The notes: generated by a model from the sequence alone, not told the origin. Counted from the stretch's first letter, positions 45,764 through 58,096 are shown. The stretch is DNA of 64,000 nt from Mycobacterium yunnanensis (GCF_025823185.1 NZ_JACKVK010000008.1:794312-858311); one strand, 5' to 3'. Made by a program: numbers and translations.

Positions 45764-45785
45764 ATTACTAGGAGATCCTAGTAAT
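45764..45785. promoter_or_regulatory. Perfect palindromic operator upstream of mmsA
   Basis: Arms ATTACTAGGA and TCCTAGTAAT, each 10 bp, separated by GA: a perfect 22-bp dyad 26 bp before the mmsA start, in the expected promoter region. Size and symmetry fit a TetR-, GntR- or IclR-type dimer. No regulator gene is adjacent, so the protein must be encoded elsewhere. Confidence 0.75.
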
Positions 45786-45819
45786 GGGGATGGGCATCCG
45801 CAAGGGTCGCCGGAGTCGC

Positions 45820-45867
45820 GTGCGCTGAGAGATCGCGTTCTGGCGACAGAATGCGATCTGTGCGCAC
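45820..45867. repeat. Extended imperfect palindrome between rmlC and mmsA
   Basis: Inner arms AGATCGCGTTCT and AGAATGCGATCT (one mismatch) around GGCGAC, with outer GTGCGC repeats, form a ~48-bp dyad 21 bp after rmlC. It may be the rmlBC terminator or an extragenic repeat; its core recurs at 17341-17359. Confidence 0.45.
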
Positions 45868-45887
45868 ACTCGACGCGGGCAAAAGGG

Positions 45888-48378
<2,491 letters not shown>

Positions 48379-48408
48379 GCGTGGAACTGTCCCTTTCCAG
48401 TGGGTTGG

Positions 48409-49254
48409 TCACTGCAGCCCGAGCGGTCCAGCCAACTCGGTGAGCGCGGGCACCAGCTTGTCAGTACCCGTCAACACCTGAACCGGAACATGGTCGGCAC
48501 CCGCCGCGAGATGCTCGGCCAGTCGCGCGGCGACGGCGTCCGTCGTGCCGTGGGCGACGACGGAGTCCACCAGCGCGTCGCTGCCGGGCTTCGCGACGTC
48601 GGCGTCGGTGAAACCAAGCCGCTTCCAGTTGTTGAGGTAGTTCGCCAGGTTCAGGTAGATCTCGAGGGCTTGGCGGCCCACGGCGCGGGCCTGCTCGGCG
48701 TCGGTGGTCAAGACGGCCTTGTGCTCGGGGGCGATGAACGTCTCCGGGCCAACCAATTCCCGTGCCTGCCTGGTGTGTTCAGGGGTGGTGAGGTACGGGT
48801 GGGCGCCGGCGCTGCGGCGTGCCGACAGCTTGAGCACCTGGGGCCCGAGGGCGGCCACCACGCGCCGATCCTTCGGCACGCCGAGGCGGTCGAGCTCGTC
48901 GAGGTACTCGGTGAGGGCGTCGTACGGCTTCTTGTATTCGGCTTGGGCCTCGGGGTGGCCGACGCCGATGCCGAGCAGGAAGCGGTCGGGGTAGGCCGCG
49001 TCGATGCGATGGAACGATTCGGCGACGGGACCTGCCGCGGCGGTCCAAATGTTCACGATGCCGGTGGCCAGCGTCAGCCGCTCGGTCTCACCCAGGATTG
49101 GTTCGACCCATTCGAGGTCCGCGGGCGGCGATCCACCGGCCCACAGCGCGCCGTACCCGAGCGCTTCGATCTCGCGAAGCTGGTCGGGCGGCAGCTGCTG
49201 CCACTGCGAGTAGTGACCGAAGACGCCGAACTTCCCGAGCTGTGGTTTCGCCAT
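48409..49254 (-). CDS. LLM-class F420-dependent oxidoreductase (copy 1)
   Basis: 281 residues, paralogue of the gene at 47524. Shared segments include IDAAYPDRFLLGIGVGHPEA, DRRVVAALGPQVLKLSARR, SAGAHPYLTTPEHTRQA and YLNNWKRLGFTDADVAKPGSD. N-terminus KPQLGKFGVFGHYSQWQQ. Probably F420-dependent oxidoreductase with unknown substrate. 30 bp separate the two copies, so they form an operon with rmlBC possibly following. Confidence 0.87.
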   Translation of the reverse strand: MAKPQLGKFGVFGHYSQWQQLPPDQLREIEALGYGALWAGGSPPADLEWVEPILGETERLTLATGIVNIWTAAAGPVAESFHRIDAAYPDRFLLGIGVGHPEAQAEYKKPYDALTEYLDELDRLGVPKDRRVVAALGPQVLKLSARRSAGAHPYLTTPEHTRQARELVGPETFIAPEHKAVLTTDAEQARAVGRQALEIYLNLANYLNNWKRLGFTDADVAKPGSDALVDSVVAHGTTDAVAARLAEHLAAGADHVPVQVLTGTDKLVPALTELAGPLGLQ

Positions 49255-49320
49255 TCCCGGGTCAACCCCTCTGGACGAGGCGGCTATTCCGTCACGATCC
49301 GCCCGAGCCGAACCCTTGCT

Positions 49321-50790
49321 CTAGTCCGCGACGTCGGCAGGTGATTCCTCGGGCTTCGGCGCCACCAGCGGCAGCACGATGATGAAGCGGGTGTCACCGG
49401 GCTTGGACTCCACCCGAATGTTGCCGTGGTGCTTCTGGGCGACGATGCGCCAGGCCAGGTCCAACCCCAGCCCGGTGCCCTCGCCAAAGGCCTTGGTCGT
49501 GAAGAACGGCGTGAAGATGCGGTCGACGACCTCGGGCGGGATGCCAGGGCCGTCGTCGCAGATCTCCACCTTGATGGCGTCCTCGCCGACTGCGGAGGTC
49601 CGGATGGTGAGCGTGCCGTGCCCGCCCATCGCCTGAATCGCGTTGTCGATGACGTTGGTCCAGACCTGGTTGAGATCGCCTGGATAGCACTGTATTTCGG
49701 GAAGCGTCTTGTCGAGTTCCTTGACCAGCTTCACCGGCTTGTCCTTGCCCAGCTTCTCGCCGAACATCATGATGGTGCTGCGCAGCAGTTCGTGGACGTT
49801 GGCGCTCTGATACGGCGCGCGGTCCATCTGCGAGTACTGCTTGGCACCGGCCAGCAGTGCCGAGATGCGGCTGCTGGCCTCGGCGATCTGGTTCATCATC
49901 AGCTCGGTGTCGATGGTGTACCGCAGCCAGCCGATCGCCCCCTGCAGTGACGCGGTGGCGTCGACCTCGTCGACCGAGGCGGAGATGCGCTCGAGCCAGT
50001 CGATGTCCAGCCCTGCCTCGACGAACGTCGGCGCGTAGTCCCACGCCGCCGCGATGCCGTGGTCTTCGAGCCAGTCGCCGATCGCATCCTCCCGATCGGA
50101 GGCTTCCAGTGCGGTGAGCTCGAGCGCCTTGGCCTTGGCGACCTGCTCGGCTACCTCCTCCTGGAAGGTGACCAGGACCCGCAACCCCTCGGGGCTGAAC
50201 TTGCCGTCGGCCAGCATCGCCAGCTTGTGGCGCATGCCCGCGATCTTCTCGCGAAGGTCGCTCACCGCGCGCGCGGCCGCGGCCGCGGGGTTGTTCAGCT
50301 GATGGGTCAGACCCGCCGACAGCTGACCCAGCGCCAACAGCTTCTCGCGCTGGTCGATGATCTGGCGCTGGCGCAACCCGCCGACCTTGAGACCCTCGAG
50401 CAGGTGCACCGCCATCGGGAGTTCGGCCCGCACGAAGTCACCGAAGGCCGCCGCGTCGAGCACGAAGAACTTCGAGGGCTTGGTCACCCTCACCGACGAC
50501 TCGTAGACCTGGGGTACGCCGTCGACGAACGCGCTCCACGCGCCGCAGTACACGCCGCGCTGCGACGTCCGATTGGTCTCGATGTCGGCCCCGCCGGAGC
50601 GCTTGGACATCACCAACTCGCCTTCGACGAGGACGTAGAAGCAGGTCGCGGCCTCACCCTCGATGCAGATGGGCCCCGGCTCGAAGCGCGCGAGGTGGCC
50701 GTGCGCGCACAGCGACTCGAGCTGGCGGTCGGACAACTTCTCGAACAGGAACAGCGTGCGGAGCTCGTCGGGCAGGCAGGTTTCGCCCAT
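49321..50790 (-). CDS. Sensor histidine kinase with N-terminal cyclic-nucleotide-binding domain
   Basis: 489 residues from ATG 50790, which has AAAGGA 7-8 bases upstream; a GTG at 50835 overlapping the upstream stop (GTGA) would add 15 residues. Residues ~10-125 form a Crp-type cNMP-binding domain (LFLFEKLSDRQLESL ... FYVLVEGELVMSKR). H-box His163 in GLTHQLNNPAAAA, then a long helical linker and HATPase_c with NVIDNAIQAMGG, DDGPGIPPEV and GEGTGLGLDLAWRI. Soluble, no membrane span. The gene directly upstream encodes a receiver fused to a thioredoxin-reductase-like flavoprotein, its likely partner. Confidence 0.9.
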   Translation of the reverse strand: MGETCLPDELRTLFLFEKLSDRQLESLCAHGHLARFEPGPICIEGEAATCFYVLVEGELVMSKRSGGADIETNRTSQRGVYCGAWSAFVDGVPQVYESSVRVTKPSKFFVLDAAAFGDFVRAELPMAVHLLEGLKVGGLRQRQIIDQREKLLALGQLSAGLTHQLNNPAAAAARAVSDLREKIAGMRHKLAMLADGKFSPEGLRVLVTFQEEVAEQVAKAKALELTALEASDREDAIGDWLEDHGIAAAWDYAPTFVEAGLDIDWLERISASVDEVDATASLQGAIGWLRYTIDTELMMNQIAEASSRISALLAGAKQYSQMDRAPYQSANVHELLRSTIMMFGEKLGKDKPVKLVKELDKTLPEIQCYPGDLNQVWTNVIDNAIQAMGGHGTLTIRTSAVGEDAIKVEICDDGPGIPPEVVDRIFTPFFTTKAFGEGTGLGLDLAWRIVAQKHHGNIRVESKPGDTRFIIVLPLVAPKPEESPADVAD

Positions 50791-50831
50791 CGGGATGGTC
50801 CTTTCTAGGCTTTCGCCGGCGGTGCCGACAC

Positions 50832-52529
50832 TCACGCTTCGGCCAGGTAGCGGTGCACCAGCATCACGGCCATCGACCCTTCACCGACGGCGGCCGCCAC
50901 CCGCTTCGCGGATTCAGAGCGCACGTCTCCTGCAACGAACACACCGGGCACACTTGTTTCCAAGTGGTGCGGCGGACGTTCCCGGTTCCAGCCGCAGACG
51001 TCCTTGAGGTCTGGTCCGGCGAGCACGAAGCCACGCTCGTCGAGGGCGAGAACGCCGTCGAGCCATTCGGTGCGCGGGCTCGCCCCGATGAAGCAGCACA
51101 ACCGTCCGGAGGGCACCGTCTCCCGTTCGCCGGACTGCCGGTTGTGCAGGACCAGCCCGGACAGGTGTCCGTCCTCACCGACGGTGTCGACCACCTCGGT
51201 GCAGGTACGGACCGCGATCTTGTCGTTCGCCTCGATCTGCTCGATCAGGTAGTGCGACATCGACGCCTCCAGTGAGGGGCCCCGTACCAGCAACGTCACC
51301 GACTTGGCGGTCTTGGACATGAACATCGCGGCCTGACCCGCCGAGTTCGCGCCGCCGACGATGTAGACGTCCTCGTCGCGACACTCCTCGGCGTCGGACA
51401 CCGAAGCGCCGTAGTAGACACCGCGGCCGACGTAGTTGCAGCCGTCCGGATCCGACGGGTCGTTCCAGCAGCCGACCACCTTGAGCTCCTGGTATTCGAC
51501 GCCGGTAGCAAGGATGACGGACCGGGCGCCGATGGTGCTGCCGTCCTCGAACTCGATCGTCGGCGCGGTCTCGCCGACGTGCAGCTTGACGACGTCGCGG
51601 GTGGTGATGACCTCGGCGCCGAACCGTTCGGCCTGGCGCCGGGCAGAGTTGGTCAGCTCGGCACCGGAGACGCCGATCGGAAACCCGAGGTAGTTCTCGA
51701 TGCGCGAGCTCCGGCCGGCCTGCCCGCCGGTCGTGGTGCGTTCGATGAGGACGGTCTCGAGCCCCTCGGAGGCGCCGTACACCGCCGACGCAAGCCCCGC
51801 GGGGCCGCCGCCGATGACGGCGAGGTCGTACATCGGCAGCGACGGTTCGGTCGACAGGCCGAGCAGCTCGGCGAGCTGGCCGTCGGTCGGCTCGACGATC
51901 GCCTCGCCCTTCTCGGTGATCACGACGGGTAGGTCGCGACCGTCGAGGCCGGCGGCGTCGAGCAGTTGCTCACCCTTGGGTTCGTCGGCCATGTATGCCC
52001 GGAACGGGAACTGGTTGCGGGCCAGGAACTGACGCACCTCCCAGGACCGCTGGTTCCAGCGGTGCCCGATCACCTTCGTGTAGGGCATCGCCCGGTCGCC
52101 GACGGCGCGCCACTCCTCGAGCAGCCCGTCGATCACCGGGTAGAGCTTCTCCTCCGGCGGGTCCCACGGCTTGAGCAGGTAGTGGTCGAGGTCGACGACG
52201 TTGATGGCGTCGATGGCGGCGTGGGTATCCGCGTAGGCCGTCAGCAGCACGCGCTTGGCCAGCGGGAACAGGTCCATGGCCTTCTCTAGGAACTCGATGC
52301 CGCTCATCTGCGGCATCCGGTAGTCGGCGACGAGCACCGCAACGGTGTCGCCGCGGAGCTTGAGTTCCTTGAGGGTCGCCAGCGCGTCGGGCCCGCTCTC
52401 GGCCCGGACGATGCGGTACCGCTCGCCGTAATGGCGGCGGAGGTCGCGCGCCACGGCGCGCGACACGGCGGGGTCGTCGTCCACGGTGAGGATCACGGGA
52501 TGGCGGGGCTGCGAAGTGGGTCCGGTCAT
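50832..52529 (-). CDS. Response-regulator receiver fused to thioredoxin-reductase-like flavoprotein
   Basis: 565 residues. Receiver 12-140 with phospho-acceptor Asp69 (LVADYRMPQMSGIEF), acidic DDD17-19 and Lys120 in HYLLKPWD. Residues ~150-225 resemble a glutaredoxin-like spacer without Cys. From ~233 an FAD/NAD(P)H reductase of the TrxR type: GGGPAG (240-245), the NADPH motif IVGGANSAGQAA, and the C-terminal FAD GVFVAGDVR. The redox CxxC normally in the NADPH domain is absent (sequence there is RGVYYGASVSDAEE), so it cannot act as a standard thioredoxin reductase; two Cys at VGCWNDPSDPDGC are the nearest pair. Coupled by GTGA or a short gap to the kinase gene. Confidence 0.9.
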   Translation of the reverse strand: MTGPTSQPRHPVILTVDDDPAVSRAVARDLRRHYGERYRIVRAESGPDALATLKELKLRGDTVAVLVADYRMPQMSGIEFLEKAMDLFPLAKRVLLTAYADTHAAIDAINVVDLDHYLLKPWDPPEEKLYPVIDGLLEEWRAVGDRAMPYTKVIGHRWNQRSWEVRQFLARNQFPFRAYMADEPKGEQLLDAAGLDGRDLPVVITEKGEAIVEPTDGQLAELLGLSTEPSLPMYDLAVIGGGPAGLASAVYGASEGLETVLIERTTTGGQAGRSSRIENYLGFPIGVSGAELTNSARRQAERFGAEVITTRDVVKLHVGETAPTIEFEDGSTIGARSVILATGVEYQELKVVGCWNDPSDPDGCNYVGRGVYYGASVSDAEECRDEDVYIVGGANSAGQAAMFMSKTAKSVTLLVRGPSLEASMSHYLIEQIEANDKIAVRTCTEVVDTVGEDGHLSGLVLHNRQSGERETVPSGRLCCFIGASPRTEWLDGVLALDERGFVLAGPDLKDVCGWNRERPPHHLETSVPGVFVAGDVRSESAKRVAAAVGEGSMAVMLVHRYLAEA

Positions 52530-52592
52530 CGTGATCAATTATGCGCTGGTCGTCCAGCCGATATCACCCTGACGGACCTCGAGGTGCGCTGG

Positions 52593-54152
52593 TTACTCCG
52601 ACGGCGGAATCGGATGCGAGTTCGACCGAGCCTCCACGGGTGTAACGGCCTCAGTACCGAAGCGGTTGAGCATCCCGGCCACGTCGATCCCGGAGGTCTT
52701 CAGCGCCTCGACGATCTTGGCCACGGCCAGCGGGCTGACGCCCAGCAGACCGCCCATCGCGTCCTGCGCGTCACTCGATCCGCCGATGATCGACAACCGG
52801 TCGATCTCGGCCAGCGGTGCCGCGGCCGCCTCGGTCGCCCTAACCACCGAGGCCAGCACGTCGGGCAGCATCAGCATGCGCGCCGCCTCGGCGGTATAGC
52901 TGTTGAGCGCCGCGGCGATCTCCTTCTTACCGGTCGCCTCGGCGACCAGCTTGGCCTCGATGCCGGCGGCCTCGGCGAGCTGCTCGACCCGTGAGGCGTC
53001 CGCCAGTTCCTTCTTGCCCGCGGCCTCGGCGACCAGCTTGGCTTGCAGCGAATCCGCCTCGGCCTGCTTCTCCACGCGGAGTGCGTCGGCGGCCGCCTTG
53101 CGGGCGTCGGCCTGGGCTTGCCCGGCGCGGACGGCGGACTCGGCCTGCGCCTCCGCGGCCAGGATCACCGAACGGCGCTGCCCCTCGGCGCGGGCGACGT
53201 CGGCCTGGCGCTGCGCCTCCGCCGGCGCGATCACGTCTGCCTGCAGGGCGGCCTGGGCCTGCTCGCTACGGCGCTGCTCCACCTCGATGCGGGCCTGGAT
53301 GCGTGCCGCCTCTGCCTGCTCTGTGGCGATGCCCACGTCCTTCTGGGCGCGGGCGTTGGCCAACGGCCCCGCCTGGTCGGCCTGGGCGTTCTCGGCCTCG
53401 GTCTGTGCGCGCAACCGAGCAAGTTCGACGTCGCGCTTCTGGTTGGCGATCGCGATCGCCGTGTCGGCCTCGGCTTGCGCGACCGACCCGGCCTGCCGGG
53501 CCTTCGCCGACTGGATTTGTGCGTCTCGTTCGGCTTCGGCGGTGCCGACGGTGGCGTCACGCTTGACCTCGGCGATGCGTCGCTGGCCGAGGGACTTGAG
53601 GTAGTCGTTGGCGTCGCTGATCCCGGCGATCTTGAGGACGTCGACCTCCATGCCGATGCGAGCCAGGTCGCTGCCCGCCTCCTCGACCACGCTGCGGGCC
53701 AGGGTGTCGCGGTTGGAGTTGAGGTCCTCGACGGTCATGGTCGCGGTGATGCCGCGAAGGCTTCCGGCAAGGATCTCGTTGATCTGGCGTTGCAGTTCGC
53801 TGAGGTCGGAGGTGAGGAAGCGCTGCACGGCGGTCTGCACCGCTTCGTCGGCCGAGCCGATGCGCACCAGACCGACGGCTTCGACGTTGACGGGGACGCC
53901 GTTGTTGGACAGGGCGTTCTGCAGGTTGATGCTGACGTTGAACGGCTCCAACGACATGATGTCGACGCGTTCGATGCCGGGCACGCGGAAACGGGCCCCG
54001 CCGCGGACCACCTTGGGGTGGCCGCGACCGGTGAACACCGCAACCTCGTTGGGCGGGACCTTGATGTAGTTCTTCACGTAGATCAGGGGGAGCACCACCA
54101 GGAGCAGCAGCCCGGCGATGACCGCGATCGCGACGATGAGGAGAGTGGACAT
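52593..54152 (-). CDS. Flotillin-like SPFH-domain membrane protein
   Basis: 519 residues. One N-terminal membrane span (about 3-28), SPFH/Band-7 domain (~30-200, VPPNEVAVFTGRG, FRVPGIERVDIMSLEPFNVSI), and a very long Ala/Glu/Gln-rich coiled coil (~205-440) with repeated EAERDAQ/AQAEAD motifs, then a C-terminal oligomerisation part. Flotillins organise membrane microdomains. The ATG follows GGAAGG. It is paired with an NfeD-like gene 34 bp upstream, a conserved partnership in bacteria. Confidence 0.93.
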   Translation of the reverse strand: MSTLLIVAIAVIAGLLLLVVLPLIYVKNYIKVPPNEVAVFTGRGHPKVVRGGARFRVPGIERVDIMSLEPFNVSINLQNALSNNGVPVNVEAVGLVRIGSADEAVQTAVQRFLTSDLSELQRQINEILAGSLRGITATMTVEDLNSNRDTLARSVVEEAGSDLARIGMEVDVLKIAGISDANDYLKSLGQRRIAEVKRDATVGTAEAERDAQIQSAKARQAGSVAQAEADTAIAIANQKRDVELARLRAQTEAENAQADQAGPLANARAQKDVGIATEQAEAARIQARIEVEQRRSEQAQAALQADVIAPAEAQRQADVARAEGQRRSVILAAEAQAESAVRAGQAQADARKAAADALRVEKQAEADSLQAKLVAEAAGKKELADASRVEQLAEAAGIEAKLVAEATGKKEIAAALNSYTAEAARMLMLPDVLASVVRATEAAAAPLAEIDRLSIIGGSSDAQDAMGGLLGVSPLAVAKIVEALKTSGIDVAGMLNRFGTEAVTPVEARSNSHPIPPSE

Positions 54153-54186
54153 CTGGGGTGCCTTCCGTTCGGGTGGGTGGGCGCGG

Positions 54187-54693
54187 CTAGTGGTCGGGAA
54201 CTGAGACGACGTGCAGATAGTCGGCGTCGACGTCGGCGATGTAGACGCTGGTGTTCTTCGCCAGGGTCTCGGGCTCCTCGGTGATCGCCTTGGCCCGCAC
54301 GCGGTTGCCGTCGGCGTCGACGAACGCCACCTCGCCCCAGCTGCCCGTGGGAACGTCGAGGGTGACCGTGCCGAGCAAGCCGATGTAGGACGACCGGGAC
54401 TGCTGTGAGTTCGACTCCTGCCGGCGTAGATAGGGGAGCAGCAGGCCCTGGCAGGCGAACACCAGCGCGACGGCCGCCCCGGCGGCGACCAGGCCGGAGC
54501 CGACGCCACCCAGACCGGCCCAGGAGCTGATCAGGCCGCCGGCGCCCGCTCCGAGCAGGGCGGCCGAGAGTCCGGTCAAGCTGAGGAAGGGCAAGCCGTC
54601 GTGGCCGGCGCCGTGGCCGACGTCGACGAGCAGCAGTGCCGAGAGCAGAGCTATCCCGCCGACGATGAATGCCACGAGGTAGGCAGCCGTCAC
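54187..54693 (-). CDS. NfeD-like membrane protein (flotillin partner)
   Basis: 168 residues from GTG 54693, which has GGGGGA about 6 bases upstream; ATG 54774 is a longer alternative. Three to four membrane spans ([20 protein letters not shown], a second around [15 protein letters not shown], a third around [14 protein letters not shown]) are followed by a soluble C-terminal OB-fold ([21 protein letters not shown]). Membrane part plus OB domain is the layout of short NfeD proteins, which cooperate with SPFH proteins. Co-transcribed with the flotillin gene. Confidence 0.83.
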   Translation of the reverse strand: MTAAYLVAFIVGGIALLSALLLVDVGHGAGHDGLPFLSLTGLSAALLGAGAGGLISSWAGLGGVGSGLVAAGAAVALVFACQGLLLPYLRRQESNSQQSRSSYIGLLGTVTLDVPTGSWGEVAFVDADGNRVRAKAITEEPETLAKNTSVYIADVDADYLHVVSVPDH

Positions 54694-54802
54694 ACGTTCC
54701 CCCAAGCGCTCGTATACCGTCGTAGCCGCGGGCCCCGCCGGCGCTCGCCGCCGACCCCCGACCGATCTTGCCATCCCGAGGCCGTTGCTGGTGACGGCGA
54801 TT

Positions 54803-54830
54803 TTGGGCAGCGCACACGAGCGGGTACCAT
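54803..54830 (+). promoter_or_regulatory. Predicted promoter of the infA-alpha operon
   Basis: TTGGGC (54803-54808), 16-bp spacer, TACCAT (54825-54830); TTTGGG with a 17-bp spacer is an alternative reading. The start-site sequence does not match the S10/spc promoter motif. The leader to infA is about 120 nt. Confidence 0.5.
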
Positions 54831-54955
54831 CGAACAACGGTGCGGCTTCCGCGCCGGCTCCTTGCGTGCCCTGTCCTGGAATTTCAGTTGAATCCGGCCC
54901 ACGTCTTGAAGTCGGAGGCGGTGCTTGCCGCGCCAGACAGGGAATTACGGAGGAC

Positions 54956-55177
54956 ATGGCTAAAAAAGACGGTGCCATCGAAGTCGAGGGCCGCGTGGTC
55001 GAGCCCCTGCCCAATGCGATGTTCCGCATTGAGCTGGAGAACGGACACAAGGTGCTCGCGCACATCAGCGGCAAGATGCGGCAGCACTACATCCGCATTC
55101 TGCCCGAGGATCGCGTCGTGGTGGAGTTGTCGCCCTACGACCTGACCCGGGGCCGCATCGTTTACCGCTACAAGTAA
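54956..55177 (+). CDS. infA: Translation initiation factor IF-1
   Basis: 73 residues, complete OB-fold IF-1: [40 protein letters not shown] and [20 protein letters not shown]. Binds the A-site of the 30S subunit during initiation. The ATG at 54956 follows GGAGGAC. First gene of the alpha operon, 58 bp before rpmJ. Confidence 0.98.
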   Translation: MAKKDGAIEVEGRVVEPLPNAMFRIELENGHKVLAHISGKMRQHYIRILPEDRVVVELSPYDLTRGRIVYRYK

Positions 55178-55235
55178 CTAGACCGCGAGCAGGGCCCGCC
55201 CTGGTCGCCGAACAACCAAGACAGGATCGACCGCC

Positions 55236-55349
55236 GTGAAGGTGAACCCGAGCGTCAAGCCCATCTGCGACAAGTGCAGGGTGATCCGTCGCCACCGGCG
55301 GGTCATGGTGATTTGCTCTGACCCGCGCCACAAGCAGCGGCAGGGCTGA
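55236..55349 (+). CDS. rpmJ: 50S ribosomal protein L36, zinc-binding form
   Basis: 37 residues, starting with [23 protein letters not shown], then [15 protein letters not shown]. Ligands Cys-x2-Cys ... Cys ... His make the zinc ribbon of the C+ form. Mycobacteria also have zinc-independent L36 paralogues elsewhere (family knowledge). Short size explains why it is easily missed; position between infA and rpsM is canonical. Confidence 0.97.
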   Translation: MKVNPSVKPICDKCRVIRRHRRVMVICSDPRHKQRQG

Positions 55350-55537
55350 GCGCCTGCGCGAAGACCAGACGACACAGCTGAGTCTTCCGCAGGTGCTGCT
55401 GCACGACACAACTGAATGACGAAATCTCAGTACCACCGAGCGAATGGGTCGCTTGGCTACGTCCGGCACGGAGGCCGGACCCCACACGGGGAACGGACTG
55501 GGACCAGACCTCCGAAACGAAAAGGAATCACTGCCTA
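55350..55537 (+). promoter_or_regulatory. Intercistronic region before rpsM with hairpin
   Basis: 188 bp, long for this operon. GTCCGGC pairs with GCCGGAC around 55459-55478. It may be an internal promoter or a ribosomal-protein control site (S4 controls this operon in several bacteria), but no known leader was recognised. Confidence 0.35.
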
Positions 55538-55918
55538 ATGGCACGTCTACTGGGCGTCGACCTCCCGCGCGACAAGCGCATGGAGATCGCGCTGACCTAC
55601 ATCTACGGCATCGGCCGTACCCGCTCGCAGGAAATCTTGTCGGCCACCGGCATCGACTTCAATCTGCGTACCAAGGACCTGACCGACGATCAGGTGTCGC
55701 AGTTGCGCGACTACATCGAAAGCAACTCCGAGATCAAGGTCGAAGGTGACCTGCGCCGTGAGGTTCAGGCCGACATCCGACGCAAGATCGAGATCGGCTG
55801 CTACCAGGGTCTGCGGCATCGCCGCGGCCTTCCGGTGCGTGGCCAGCGGACCAAGACCAACGCGCGCACCCGCAAGGGCCCGAAGCGCACCATCGCCGGC
55901 AAGAAGAAGGCCAGGTAA
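55538..55918 (+). CDS. rpsM: 30S ribosomal protein S13
   Basis: 126 residues: [20 protein letters not shown], helix-two-turn-helix region [12 protein letters not shown], and the basic C-terminal tail [21 protein letters not shown]13 contacts P-site tRNA and forms the inter-subunit bridge B1. Six bp separate it from rpsK. The AAAAGGAA ribosome binding site is 12-13 bases before the ATG, a rather long distance. Confidence 0.98.
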   Translation: MARLLGVDLPRDKRMEIALTYIYGIGRTRSQEILSATGIDFNLRTKDLTDDQVSQLRDYIESNSEIKVEGDLRREVQADIRRKIEIGCYQGLRHRRGLPVRGQRTKTNARTRKGPKRTIAGKKKAR

Positions 55919-55924
55919 CCCCGG

Positions 55925-56341
55925 ATGGCACAAGCCAAGAAGGGCGGCACCGCCGCCAAGAAGGGTCAGAAGACCCGCCGCAAGGAAAAGAAGAACGTCC
56001 CGCACGGCGCCGCTCACATCAAGAGCACGTTCAACAACACGATCGTCTCGATCACCGACCAGCAGGGCAACGTCATCGCCTGGGCGTCGTCGGGCCACGT
56101 CGGCTTCAAGGGTTCGCGCAAGTCGACCCCGTTCGCCGCGCAGCTCGCTGCCGAGAACGCTGCCCGCAAGGCGCAGGAGCACGGTGTCAAGAAGGTCGAC
56201 GTCTTCGTGAAGGGCCCGGGTTCGGGCCGCGAGACCGCGATCCGTTCACTGCAGGCAGCCGGCCTCGAAGTTGGCGCCATTTCCGACGTCACGCCGCAGC
56301 CGCACAACGGCTGCCGTCCGCCCAAGCGGCGCCGGGTCTAG
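55925..56341 (+). CDS. rpsK: 30S ribosomal protein S11
   Basis: 138 residues with a Lys-rich N-terminal arm, then [20 protein letters not shown] and the C-terminal [13 protein letters not shown]11 lines the E site near the anti-Shine-Dalgarno region. Normal for an actinobacterial S11. It is followed by rpsD after 14 bp with an AGGAGATTTAGAAG site. Confidence 0.98.
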   Translation: MAQAKKGGTAAKKGQKTRRKEKKNVPHGAAHIKSTFNNTIVSITDQQGNVIAWASSGHVGFKGSRKSTPFAAQLAAENAARKAQEHGVKKVDVFVKGPGSGRETAIRSLQAAGLEVGAISDVTPQPHNGCRPPKRRRV

Positions 56342-56355
56342 AGGAGATTTAGAAG

Positions 56356-56961
56356 ATGGCTCGTTATACCGGACCCGTCACCCGCAAGTCGCGTCGTCTC
56401 GGCGTCGACCTCGTCGGTGGAGATCAGTCCTTCGAGAAGCGTCCCTACCCGCCCGGCCAGCACGGTCGCGCGCGGATCAAGGAGAGCGAATACCGCACGC
56501 AGCTGCAGGAGAAGCAGAAGGCCCGCTTCACCTACGGCGTCATGGAGAAGCAGTTCCGCCGTTACTACGAGGAGGCCAACCGGCACTCGGGCAAGACCGG
56601 CGAGAACCTGCTGCAGATCCTGGAGAGCCGCCTCGACAACGTCATCTACCGCGCCGGGCTCGCTCGTACGCGCCGGATGGCCCGTCAGCTGGTCAGCCAC
56701 GGTCACTTCACCGTCAACGGCAACAAGGTCGACATCCCCAGCTACCGGGTGTCGCAGTACGACATCATCGACATTCGCGAGAAGTCGCTGAACACGCTGC
56801 CGTTCGAGCTGTCGCGTCAGACCGCCGGTGAGCGCCCCATCCCGGGGTGGCTGCAGGTCGTCGGCGAGCGTCAGCGCATCCTCGTGCACCAGTTGCCGAC
56901 TCGCGAGCAGATCCAGGTGCCGCTGGCCGAGCAGCTGATCGTCGAGTTCTACTCGAAGTAA
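56356..56961 (+). CDS. rpsD: 30S ribosomal protein S4
   Basis: 201 residues, begins ARYTGPVTRKSRRLGVDL, with the S4 RNA-binding domain around LDNVIYRAGLARTRRMARQLVSH. Primary 16S rRNA binder and, in other bacteria, feedback regulator of the alpha operon. The N-terminal zinc-binding Cys set is absent, as in the C- form. Followed by a 33-nt hairpin before rpoA. Confidence 0.98.
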   Translation: MARYTGPVTRKSRRLGVDLVGGDQSFEKRPYPPGQHGRARIKESEYRTQLQEKQKARFTYGVMEKQFRRYYEEANRHSGKTGENLLQILESRLDNVIYRAGLARTRRMARQLVSHGHFTVNGNKVDIPSYRVSQYDIIDIREKSLNTLPFELSRQTAGERPIPGWLQVVGERQRILVHQLPTREQIQVPLAEQLIVEFYSK

Positions 56962-56966
56962 TGAAG

Positions 56967-56999
56967 GACCCCGGTCCCACATCATCGTGGGGCCGGGTC
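56967..56999 (+). terminator. Intercistronic hairpin between rpsD and rpoA
   Basis: GACCCCGGTCCCAC (56967-56980) pairs with GTGGGGCCGGGTC (56987-56999) with one bulge and one G-U. No T-tract. It could attenuate or process the transcript so that rpoA differs in level from the ribosomal proteins. Confidence 0.45.
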
Positions 57000-57040
57000 A
57001 CCAAGACGGCATCAAATAGCGGATGTCGAGAAGGAGATAG

Positions 57041-58096
<1,056 letters not shown>

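Noticed and set aside
42913..45771. 952-codon plus-strand frame opposite mmsB-fadE9-mmsA
   Set aside because: Antisense to three intact catabolic genes with full motifs; composition (Val/Gly/Asp/Arg-rich) is typical of a shadow frame.
48409..49254. Direct-repeat artefact between the two LLM genes
   Set aside because: The two copies are similar in protein but differ throughout in DNA, so they are true paralogues and not an assembly duplication.
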